DNA of 64,000 nt from Palaemon carinicauda. Taxonomy: Eukaryota; Arthropoda; Malacostraca; Decapoda; Palaemonidae. The notes under the pieces were generated by a model. The model was given only the letters and a program-made list of their open reading frames with translations. It made no database searches and had not been told where the DNA came from. A program made the position numbers and the translations under genes. The stretch spans positions 100,798,983 through 100,862,982 of the forward strand of contig NC_090744.1 of the NCBI RefSeq assembly GCF_036898095.1. The letters run 5' to 3'. Shown in pieces: positions 37,700 to 46,744 of the stretch. Within the stretch, counting starts at the first letter, position 1, and the number at the start of each line of letters is the position of its first letter.

Positions 37700-39480
37700 T
37701 CTCTGTGAGTAGCCAAGGATATCGCGCCTGCCGTCTCTGTCAGCGAATTCAGTGTCTCTGAACCTCTATGCCATAGCATCAGCAGAGTTGCCCGGTTGGG
37801 CAGAATGATCCATACCTTAGGCGAAGGTCTTCCTTAGGATCATCGACGGCTTCACCCCCGGCCCCCTCAGTCGATCCTTTCTTGTAAGGAAGGATCTGAG
37901 AGGGGATGTCCATAGTCGACCTCTCAGCCCTGATCAAGTTTGTCGAACAAACTTCGGCCAGCGTAGACCAGCAGAATCGATCAGACTGGTAACGAGGCGA
38001 CAGGACTCCTTTAACCCTGGATCGGAAGGACGGGTACTTTCAGTTTCCATTCCATCCATCTTCCAGGGTGCTCGTCGAATTCAGCCTAAACTGCAAGTAT
38101 TCCTGCTTATGATGCAGTGTGGCTATCCCGCCGTGGCATAGCAGGTTTGTTTCCCCAGAGAACTCTCCCTGCCTTCCTCTTGGCCGCTCAGGTGCTGACT
38201 TCCGCCTCCTCTGCTGTTTGGAGGGCTGGTCAACTCCGGTAGGCTCGGGTTTCGACCTTCTTCAGCGCCGGGAAAAGCTTCCGAATGCTGACCATGAGTG
38301 TGGGCTCATGGTATTTTGCTTGGAGCCTTCTCTTCCTCTGCCTCAACATCTGGAGTATCTGGCCATGATATTGAGTCAACCGCCTTACCACGTTGGAAAC
38401 CCCGCTTCTCGTCCGTCCAGCGAGGTTAAGCAACGTCGGCACTTGGATGGGTGACCACCTGGGGACGCCAGATTCTGTTACCACATCCTCCGAGCCTTCC
38501 TTTCGGTTGACTGTGGCAAGACTGAGGAGAGTCGCAGTACCTGTTCTCAGTCAAGCAGAGTTTTCAGCCCTACCTTGGAACGTTTCCTAGTTCTTCTTTC
38601 CTCATTGACCCGTTTATAGTCCGAACGGTCGCCTCAGGATAAGTTCCATGTGGGGCGATCCAAGTTCCGGTGGCTTCAGGCAATGTTTAACCGGACTCCC
38701 TGGCCCTATGGGACCAGCGGAACTATTAAACCTGCAATGGGTGTTGACCTATGGAGCCTCTTGATGGTAGTGGATATTCTCGTCCTTTCCCCACATTCTT
38801 GATGCGGTTCTCGGACTCGTCAAAGGAAAGGGGGGGGGGCATGTTCCGGTCCAGGCCTATGGTCAAGACCTGAAGGATACCTCTCCATCATTCAGGCAGG
38901 CTTAAGGGCCTTAGTCTGGCCCCTCTTCAGTCCTACCGCTCCTGCCAAGTCGCCCCGTTGCGTGTCGACTTCATGCTAACCAGCAGGGGACGCATTTTCA
39001 CACCTTCACATCTTGCAGTAGAGATACCGGGATGATTGAGATTCTCTCAATTCCACCATCGGCTCTCTCATTCCAGGCAGGGGAATGTTTCTCTCAGACT
39101 ATCCAAGCAGAGCCTCATAGAGAGAGTGTACCTAGGGGTCTTTGACCTTGGGTAACCAGCAAGTGCTGATCTGGGGGACCTGATCGCGACAGCTTGGAAC
39201 CTCAAGCTTCCGCTAGTTTTCCCCCCAGTCTCAGACCCCGAGACTCTGGCAAGATGCATTCCGGTGATGGTGGGACAACTTCGACGCCTGCGTCTTCCCT
39301 CCTTTTTGTCTGCGGACAATGGGTCTCAACAAAACCAGGTTGTCTGTCAACCTTTCAATGGGAGAGCTCCACTGGGACTATGCGCAGAACGGTTTCTGGA
39401 CCCTCTGCTTCCCCTGACGGAACTCCCGGGAGAGCTTCTCCCACGGCGCAGGCTACTCAAGCAACCACACTGCGACATCT
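37700..39480 (+). pseudogene. DIRS-A2 RT-RNase H-MT-like remnant
   Basis: Nucleotide-level similarity to A1 22870-24690 is clear in order (for example TTGTAAGGAAGGATCT near 37885, CTCAGCCCTGATCAAGTTTGTC at about 37922, TGACGGAACTCCCGGGAGAGC near 39413), but the frame is broken throughout and no YLDD box remains. A 5S-like sequence of about 109 bp interrupts the RT at 38375-38483. Confidence 0.8.
38375..38483 (+). pseudogene. 5S rRNA-like sequence inserted in DIRS-A2 RT
   Basis: It reads GTCAACCGCC, TTACCACGTTGGAAACC, CTTCTCGTCCG, GAGGTTAAGCAACGTCGG, ACTTGGATGGGTGACCACC, TGGGGACGCC and ends TGTTACC. The box A/intermediate element region (GGTTAAGCAACG) and box C (TGGATGGGTGACC) of the 5S internal promoter are well kept. 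About 10 nt (the GCCTGGTTAGT segment) is missing before ACTTGG and the terminal stem is imperfect. It disrupts the RT region: DIRS-A1 sequence continues on both sides. Confidence 0.82.
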
Positions 39481-40532
39481 CTCCCGAACCGGGGCGTCGC
39501 TTCGGCTTCATGCCTGGAGACACTACGCTTCCTCCTCTAGAAGAGACAACCCGCTACAGTCGCGGTACGGAGGTCGCGTCATCTGCGATAGTCATCCACA
39601 GGGGTCTCCCAGGCAAAGTGAAGAGTCTAAGGTGGTTGGTGCCGTGGGAGATATACCTCTTCCCGTGAGGCCTCTTCTCCAGCAATAACGGTCTTATTGC
39701 CTTTCGGCGGGAGGAAACTCCTTTCCGCTCTTGGCAATGAAGCCTGTCGCTCAGCCTTTCCCTGACCTTCAGGCTTAAAGGAATAACTTTTTCCTGCCCG
39801 CTGGATCTATTCTCGCTCATGCGAAGCTACGATCGTCCCTGCCCTAGTCGGAGGAAGACCTCCAACTTGGAGCATGGCTCGGACTTTTAGTCCTTTAAGA
39901 GATCTTCTCAAGACCCTTTTACGACAGGCCTCGGATTGTATTCCGCCTTGGGTCTTCTGCTCACTCTGGCCACGGCCAGTGTGTAAGCAATCTTCTTGGT
40001 CTCTTACTACTCCCCCCCTTTCTAAGGAAGAGGGGAAGGCAACATTCAGGCTCGCTCCTGAGTTGTTGGCTAGACTCAGAATCTGAGGGTCCCGACCCTT
40101 CGGTCCGATTCATTCAAGATTTTGAGTCTCCATTCTGTGTCTGATGTCCCAAGACCTTCTCTTTCTTGCCAGTACAGGAATCGAGAGGTTAGCGCTGGGA
40201 ACAGCTGCAGTTTGGCCTCAGTTGCAGCCGATTTGGGAACACAAGGAGGACATGGGGGGAGAGTCACCAGTATACCTCTTCAGCCCGGACTCAAGGACAT
40301 TCATCTCGACCTGTCTTCAGACCCTCCCCCGTCACGTCGCCCTACAGCACGATGTTGGATACATCGCAACGTCCCTCGCCTTCGAGTAATACTACTCTGT
40401 GACGCAGGTGCTACAAGCTGGAGTCTGGAAGCGTCTGATGACCTTCGCAGCCCGCTTCCTGCAGGGCGTGACCCACAGGAGTCTCGATACGTTTTCTATC
40501 GCTCTGTGGTGGCTACACAACAGCTGGTCTAA
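39389..40532 (+). pseudogene. DIRS-A2 tyrosine recombinase remnant
   Basis: It parallels A1 24504-25676. The start codon equivalent to A1 ATG 24504 is ACG (39389-39391). Regions matching the Arg, H-x2-R and Tyr boxes are interrupted by stops and frameshifts. The end, with SVVATQQLV then TAA at 40530-40532, matches A1 GPVVAAQQLV. It is inactive. Confidence 0.8.
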
Positions 40533-41010
40533 CCTCAGGCTCCTTTTTGGACAGGTAGCAGAAGGTTGAGGGCATTGTTATCAGGTTTTAGTCTGCATGA
40601 ACGAAAGAAGTATGTCTGGCCCTTACTTCTTTCTTCATCATCCCCTCTACGGGGAAGCAGCATCCTGGTCTCTGCATAGCTGACCTCGAACCTCTGCAGG
40701 TAAACCATGCTTCCTTGTGTTCCGAGTATTGAGTCAATACTGTCGCGTCCCCCATACCCTGACGAGGTGGTATTGGGAACGTCCTAACCCAGAGTTCCTT
40801 CTGGAACTCCAGGTCAACTGCCTAAGACGGGTCACACTTCTTCCTTCACACACAAGCTTACGTAGGCCACATGGTTCCTTGCGGTGCAAGGAACTTGTGA
40901 GGTGCAGGGACTCCTTTTCTCGAGTGCGACTCACTCGGATTCTGAGTCCCCGGGTAAAGCCAAAGCCAGTATGGCTGGGGACTTTCCACCCTTCCTAAGG
41001 GATAAGTCAC

Positions 41011-41110
41011 CCTTTGTAAATAGCGTGGTTTGTATTTCGGTTACGGAACAAATGACAAATTCGAAGATAATTTGTATTTTTCCTAACCATACAAACCTTA
41101 GCTATTTACA
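41011..41110 (+). other. DIRS-A2 internal complementary region
   Basis: Bases 41011-41052 complement the left end and 41053-41110 complement the right end. The join GGAACAAA/TGACAAATTCG is the same as in A1. Confidence 0.9.
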
Positions 41111-41155
41111 CATATTTGCCCGCCAGCCCTGTCCCCCAAGACAAGTCCTACCTCT

Positions 41156-41315
41156 AAGTGAAAGTGAGTATTCACCTGTGTGTGAGGGGGAGGAGGGGTA
41201 GCTAGCTACCACTCCCCTACCCCCCCGCTAACTAGCGCGGGGGTAATACACCCTCGTTAAATTCTAATGGCTCGCCATTTCAGCTACGCTAAAAGTAATA
41301 CCCTTTGTAAATAGC
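41156..41315 (-). repeat. DIRS-A2 right ITR
   Basis: It is the perfect partner of 33520-33679. The right outer end follows to 41363. Confidence 0.92.
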
Positions 41316-41363
41316 TAAGGTTTGTATGGTTAGGAAAAATACAAATTATCTTCGAATTTGTCA

Positions 41364-42750
41364 TATTCTGTATACATCAGCCATACTCCTCAGACACTTC
41401 GTCTCGAACACATTTGATTTCTGTCTCTCCGTTTCTTTCATTCCTCACAACTTCGATCCATATATCACAGTTGGGTTGGTACCGTCACTTTCTCATACTG
41501 AACTCTCTTTACATTCATTCCTAACCCTCTATTCATTACCACTTCTTTCATGGCCCCCAACACTTTACATCCTTCATTCACCCTCTGATGTACATTTTCC
41601 ATTCCATTTGCAGTTACAATAGAATCTAAGTACTTAAACTTATCTACTTCCTATAGTAACTCTTCATTCAACATGACATTCACCACCACCTAGCACCACC
41701 ACCCTTTCTCGTTTATCTCATAACCTTACTCCTACCCACATTAACTCTCAACTTCCTCTTCTCACACATCCTCCCAAACTCTGTCACTAATTGACCCAGC
41801 TTCTTTTAGTGTGCAACCAATACAGCGTCATTCGCAAACAACAGTTTCACCTCCCACTCATGATTGCTCATCTGTCAGTTTCAATCCTCGTCCAAGCATT
41901 CGAAAATTCATCTCTCTCGCAACTCCAACAAACAAATTAACAACCATGGCGACATCACACAATCATGTCTCAGCCCCACTCTCACTGGAAACCACTCACT
42001 CACTTCATTTCTTATCCTAGTACATGCTTTACTCTTGATGTATAAACTCTTCACTGCTTGCAACAACCTTCTACCAATTCCATGTAACCTCTTCACATTC
42101 CACATCGCTTCCCTGCCAACTCTATCATAAGCTTTTTCAAGATCCATAAACGCAACACCTTACCTATGGCTAGATATTTTTCACATGTCTGCCTAATGGT
42201 AAAAATCTGATCCACACATCATTTACTACTTTTAAAACAACCCAGCATGTCTAAAATTGCATCCCCCATTTTTTCCTTAATCCTATTCATCAACACTCTA
42301 TCATTCACTTTTCAAACCACACTCAAACTAATTCCCCTTGAATTACAACACTCATGCACATCTCCCTTACCTTTGTATAGTGGGACAATACACACGCACA
42401 CCCAATCCACTGGTACCATTGACAACATAAAACATATAATAATCTCACCAACCATTAAATAGTCACACCCCTTCCTTTAACATCTCAGCTCTCACACCAT
42501 CCATACCAGGTGCTTTTCTTACTCACGTTTCATCTAGTGCTCTCTTCAATTCCTCTCTTGTAATCTCTCTTATTCTCATCTCCCATCACTAGCACCTCAG
42601 CACCACCTGCAAAAACAGTCGGCCTCCCTATTATCCTCAACATCTAGCAACCTTTTCAGTTTCTTATTCTCTTCATACAAACAACCCAATCTTCGACCCC
42701 ACCTCCAGTCAGCCGCCCTTATATCTTTATATCTAGATGGAATAAACTGC
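41364..42750 (-). pseudogene. LINE reverse-transcriptase fragment, antisense, split by DIRS-A2
   Basis: On the minus strand, 42147-41908 reads MDLEKAYDRVGREAMWNV and GLRHDCVMSPWLL, RT motifs A and B of a non-LTR element. The catalytic box follows near 41845 as LLFANDAVLVA (normally FADD) with stops nearby, then FGRMCEKRKLRVNVGRSK. It continues downstream (minus sense) into 33491-33310. The element is old, 5'-truncated and catalytically dead. Confidence 0.75.
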
Positions 42751-43030
42751 TTTTTCTGAGAAAACTACAGTATTTAATATTGCTAGAAGTATTAGAAATA
42801 AATTCACCATTTCATGCAATAATCTCATACCAATAAGTAGATCTGATACTAAAGGAATATGCTATTTTTTATTAATGGGAATTGTTATGGAACAAATGCA
42901 TACTCCATTTTTTATGAATGGTTTGCATATTTCATTTTGTAGCCTCCTGTTATTCATGGTCTTAGACATGTGATTAAACTTAACTTTCATTATAGAGTTC
43001 TTGGGTTTTTGGGAATAAAACATTCATAGA
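42751..43030. other. unassigned intron-4 DNA
   Basis: This short AT-rich stretch lies between two LINE fragments, and nothing was recognised in it. Confidence 0.6.
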
Positions 43031-43503
43031 TTATTACTGGTATGACTTTTGGCTGTATGCTAAAGAAGGTGATGAATGCAAGAGTTGATGGGAGAAGTAC
43101 AAGAGGAAGGCCAAGGTTTGGGTGGATGGATGGAGTGAAGAAAGCTCTGGGTGATAGGAGGATAGATGTGAGAGAGGCAAGAGAGCGTGCTAGAAATTGG
43201 AATGAATGGGGAGCGATTGTGACGCAGTTCCGGTAGGCCCTACTGCTTCCTCCAGTGCCTTAGATGACCGTGGAGGTAGCAGCAGTAGGGGATTCAGTAT
43301 TATGAAGCTTCATCTGTGGTGGATAAAGGGGGAGGTTGGGCTGTGGCACCCTAGCAGTACCAGCTGAACTCGGTTGAGTCCCTTGTCAGGCTGGGAGGAA
43401 CGTAGAGAGTAGAGGTCCCCTTTTTGTTTTGTTTCATTTGTTGATGTCGGTTACCCCCCAAAATTGGGGGAAGTGCCTTGGTATATGTATGTATGTATGT
43501 ATG
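43031..43503 (+). mobile_element. LINE 3' end with (GTAT)n tail
   Basis: The open part reads LKKVMNARVDGRSTRGRPRFGWMDGV, then ALGDRRIDVREARERARN..IVTQFR and TAG at about 43234. A 3' UTR of about 250 bp with TTGAGTCCCTTGTCAGGCTG and CCCCAAAATTGGGGGAAGTG follows, ending in (GTAT)n at 43481-43503. The hairpin CCCCCCAAAATTGGGGG sits next to the tail. It is the same family as the fragments at 33310, 41364 and 51417. Confidence 0.8.
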
Positions 43504-43626
43504 ACTTTTGTGGATAATGATAATATATACACTGGACATTTTCCTTTTTGATGTAGATTAATACATTTTATTCTTTAATCTTTGCCTTCATTTTGGTATT
43601 CTTTAATTAACCATGAGTTTTGATAG

Positions 43627-43934
<308 letters not shown>

Positions 43935-43944
43935 TTCAATATTT

Positions 43945-44106
43945 AACTTAGCCGGTGATTATATAGCTGCAACTCTGTTGCTCGACAGACAAAAAACTGT
44001 ACAAAAAAAAACTCGCCAGCGATCGCTATACAGGTTGCGGGTGTGCCCATCAGCGCCAACTGTCGGCCAGATACCAAACTCCATGTAAACAAAGACTCAA
44101 TTTTCT
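43945..44106 (+). repeat. DIRS-C left ITR
   Basis: About 160 bp is complementary to 50245-50405. Apart from two differences in the outer 15 bases, I see no mismatch from ATATAGCTGCAACTC to GACTCAATTTTCT. Confidence 0.93.
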
Positions 44107-44311
44107 CTCTGTCGACGTGTCGACAAGACGTACTTTACTCGCTGTTGAAACCTGGAGTTTTTCCCATCATCTTTGGTGAAGTACTATATTCTGGTTTTGA
44201 GCTTTCGCTGTGCAGGGTTTTTCTTCAAATAAATCCTTGAACTCTTTTTTGTATCGGATTCATTGTTGATGACTTAGATCGTTTTTGGAATTTTCCCTTG
44301 ACCAATTCAAA

Positions 44312-46744
44312 ATGGCTGACCTTTCACAAGTTCCCAAGTTTAGAAAATGCAATGCTAGGGACTGTTCTAGGCGTCTTCCGAAGGCTTCTCTCGACCCTCA
44401 CACTGTTTGTTCCAATTGTCGGGGTAAAACCTGTCAATTGGAAGATCGGTGTGAGGAATGCGTGGGCCTTTCGGAATTCGATTTTATCGAATTTGAAAAG
44501 TACACACGCAGGCTAGAGAGAGATAGAATTAGGAGAAGTTCTTCTAGGTCGATTGATGTTTCCTCTCCTCATGCCCCACAACCTATTCCTTCCCCTGTAG
44601 TGGTTGTTCCTAACCCCCCTCCTAGCACTCAGGAACCATCGATGGCTGACATGATGCGTGCTATCCATGCCCTGGGGGAGAGAGTTGAGTCCCTTGCAAG
44701 TGACCGCAATCAACTCATGGCGGATGTTAAGGAGCTAAAGTGCCAAAGTGCCGCGGGAAGTGATAAAGTGCCAAGTGAAAGTGTTGTGAACAGTGTTGCG
44801 CTTGAGGGTTCGTCTGTTCGTGCCTGTCGTCCTCCTAGTCCGGGACCTCTTGCAAGCTCCCAAGCCCAGGGGAGAAGCAATGTCGTACGACGCATGGGTT
44901 CGAGAGGCCTTGATCAGCGAACAGACGTTCCCTCCATGGTATCAGGCGTATCTCCCCAAGATCGCCCCTACCTACGTAAGACGAGAGAGCCCGTTTTTAC
45001 CTCGTCGTCTGAAGGTGTTTCTCGTAAGAAACTTTGGACCAAGGTCTCACGACCTTTAAAGCGTAAGTCGGTCCCTTCAGGACAAGTCCAACGTCCCGGC
45101 TGTAGCCACTGGGTCAGTTCGGACTCGTTGCCGTCATCTGATGACTGCTCACCGCCTAAGAGAGGCAAAGCGGTACCGCTTCAGTCGCTAACCCCGTCTG
45201 TTGCCGCACCTGCTCCCGTAGACCCTAAATGGGCTTTGCTGCAAGACATGCAGTCCAAGCTTACGTCCTTGATGCAGGACTTTCATGCGGAGAAGGTTGC
45301 TACTGAACCTTCTGGCCAACAACCTTCCAAGCGAACGGTTGTGCGTCCTGTTGACGCTGAGGTAACCTTCTCGCGTCTACCAGTTGAGGTGGTTCCTCCA
45401 CCGATGCGACCCAGTGTGGGTTGCCAGCCGCACGTTGACGTTAAGCGACGCTCGGAGGTGGTTGTTGACGTTCAGAACGTTCAACAACCATCAGAGGTGA
45501 CTTGTTTTGACGCGGTGCGTCAACCTCCGCAACCCGGTGTGGTTTCGACTGCACAACCCAGACGGTCTAGACAGTCTCGGGTGGACGCTGTGCGTCCTCG
45601 CGCTACCATGGTTGTTGACAGTTCACAGACTGTGCAGCAGTACCATGACGTTGCGTCCGGCTCCGTCACGCATGCACCAGTGCGACCGGACTCAGCGAAC
45701 CAGACGTTGCCCACTCCGTTGCCATTTCCTCATCAGTTTTCGGATGAGGACCTATCTGATGAGGATGTTGCTGAACAACAAGACGATCAACAGTCAGAAC
45801 TGGACGAGCCCAAGGCAACTCCTCCGTCATTGGACTTTAGAAAAGTCATGACTGTATTCAAAGAGTTGTTTCCTGACCAATTTATTTCTGTGGCTCCTCG
45901 TTCTCCGCCGTCAGAGTTTGTATTAGGCATGACTTCTACCGCACCTGCCTTTACTAAACTCGTCCTCTCACGCTCATCCAAGAGAGCTTTGCGGCTGTTA
46001 GGAGACTGGCTAGAGTCCAAGAAGAGTTTAGGGAAGACAGCATTTGCCTTTCCCTCATCTAAACTCTCTTCTAGATCGAGCGTCTGGTATGCCACGGGAG
46101 AAGTTCTCGGCTTGGGAGTTCCTGCCTCTGCCCAGGGCGACTTCTCAAGTCTTGTAGACTCTCCCCGCCGCCTTGCCATGAGACGCTCGAAGATTTGTTG
46201 GTCACCATCGGACCTGGACCACCTTCTTAAAGGGATCTTTAGGGCTTTTGAAGTCTTTAACTTTTTAGACTGGTGCTTAGGAGCCCTGAGCAGGAAAATC
46301 TCTTCGACAGATAAGGATATTTCTTTGCTCATTATGTCCTGCATGGACAAGGCCGTCCGTGATGGGTCCAATGAGCTTGCTGCCTCATTCACGTCCGGAG
46401 TCCTGAAAAAGCGAGAGTCTCTCTGTTCGTTCCTGTCTGCTGGAGTTACACCATGCCAGAGATCTGAACTTCTCTTTGCTCCCCTTTCCAAGTGCCTGTT
46501 TCCTGAAGGCTTGGTAAAGGAAATTGCCGCTTCGTTAGTTCAGAAGGACACCCACGATCTTGTTGCGTCCTCAGCTCGCAAAGCTCCCCCTTTGCCTTCA
46601 TTTTCCGCTAGACCGAGGATAGACACTCCAGCGTCTCGCTTTATTCCGCCCTTTCGTGGCAGAGCCTCCAGCAGAGGAGGTGCTCGTGCCGAAGGGAAAC
46701 GAGGGAAGAGGAAAGGACCCAAGTCCTCCAAGGGCAGAGTCTGA
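44312..46744 (+). CDS. gag: DIRS-C gag-like protein
   Basis: ATG at 44312 has a good context (CAAAATGG) and opens an 810-codon frame. The upstream extension to 44285 would need TTG and is rejected. Residues about 13-52 hold a Cys/His cluster (CNARDC, HTVCSNCRGKTC, CEEC) shared with DIRS-A1 gag. A Ser/Arg and Pro-rich middle contains a possible coiled region near residues 115-150. The C-terminal third (about 510-750) is a helical capsid-like domain (LLGDWLESKKSLG, FNFLDWCLGALSRKI) similar in pattern to A1 22061-22735. The end is a basic Arg/Gly/Lys tail, a likely nucleic-acid binder. The last 89 bp overlap the RT frame, which is offset by +1. Its role as structural protein is inferred from position. 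Confidence 0.85.
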   Translation: MADLSQVPKFRKCNARDCSRRLPKASLDPHTVCSNCRGKTCQLEDRCEECVGLSEFDFIEFEKYTRRLERDRIRRSSSRSIDVSSPHAPQPIPSPVVVVPNPPPSTQEPSMADMMRAIHALGERVESLASDRNQLMADVKELKCQSAAGSDKVPSESVVNSVALEGSSVRACRPPSPGPLASSQAQGRSNVVRRMGSRGLDQRTDVPSMVSGVSPQDRPYLRKTREPVFTSSSEGVSRKKLWTKVSRPLKRKSVPSGQVQRPGCSHWVSSDSLPSSDDCSPPKRGKAVPLQSLTPSVAAPAPVDPKWALLQDMQSKLTSLMQDFHAEKVATEPSGQQPSKRTVVRPVDAEVTFSRLPVEVVPPPMRPSVGCQPHVDVKRRSEVVVDVQNVQQPSEVTCFDAVRQPPQPGVVSTAQPRRSRQSRVDAVRPRATMVVDSSQTVQQYHDVASGSVTHAPVRPDSANQTLPTPLPFPHQFSDEDLSDEDVAEQQDDQQSELDEPKATPPSLDFRKVMTVFKELFPDQFISVAPRSPPSEFVLGMTSTAPAFTKLVLSRSSKRALRLLGDWLESKKSLGKTAFAFPSSKLSSRSSVWYATGEVLGLGVPASAQGDFSSLVDSPRRLAMRRSKICWSPSDLDHLLKGIFRAFEVFNFLDWCLGALSRKISSTDKDISLLIMSCMDKAVRDGSNELAASFTSGVLKKRESLCSFLSAGVTPCQRSELLFAPLSKCLFPEGLVKEIAASLVQKDTHDLVASSARKAPPLPSFSARPRIDTPASRFIPPFRGRASSRGGARAEGKRGKRKGPKSSKGRV

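Larger units (their letters stand above)
33492..41363 (+). mobile_element. DIRS-A2 retrotransposon, 7.9 kb, coding-dead, identical ITRs
   Basis: The left end is TTTGTTCCGTAACCG after CAGTC, and the right end is GAATTTGTCA before TATTCTG. It is inserted in an old antisense LINE without visible target duplication. ITRs 33520-33679 and 41156-41315 look identical over 160 bp. The interior parallels DIRS-A1 in order and length, but gag, RT and recombinase are full of stops and frameshifts. It carries coding-repeat arrays (35487-36560) and a 5S-like insertion (38375-38483). Matching 3' non-coding blocks with A1 include CCCCATACCCTGACGAGG at about 40750 versus 25895. Confidence 0.92.

Noticed and set aside
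43042..43236. Small + frame (LKKVMNARVDGR..) as a host exon
   Set aside because: It matches the C-terminal block of the LINE that also occurs at 33310-33491 and is followed by that LINE's 3' UTR and (GTAT)n tail.
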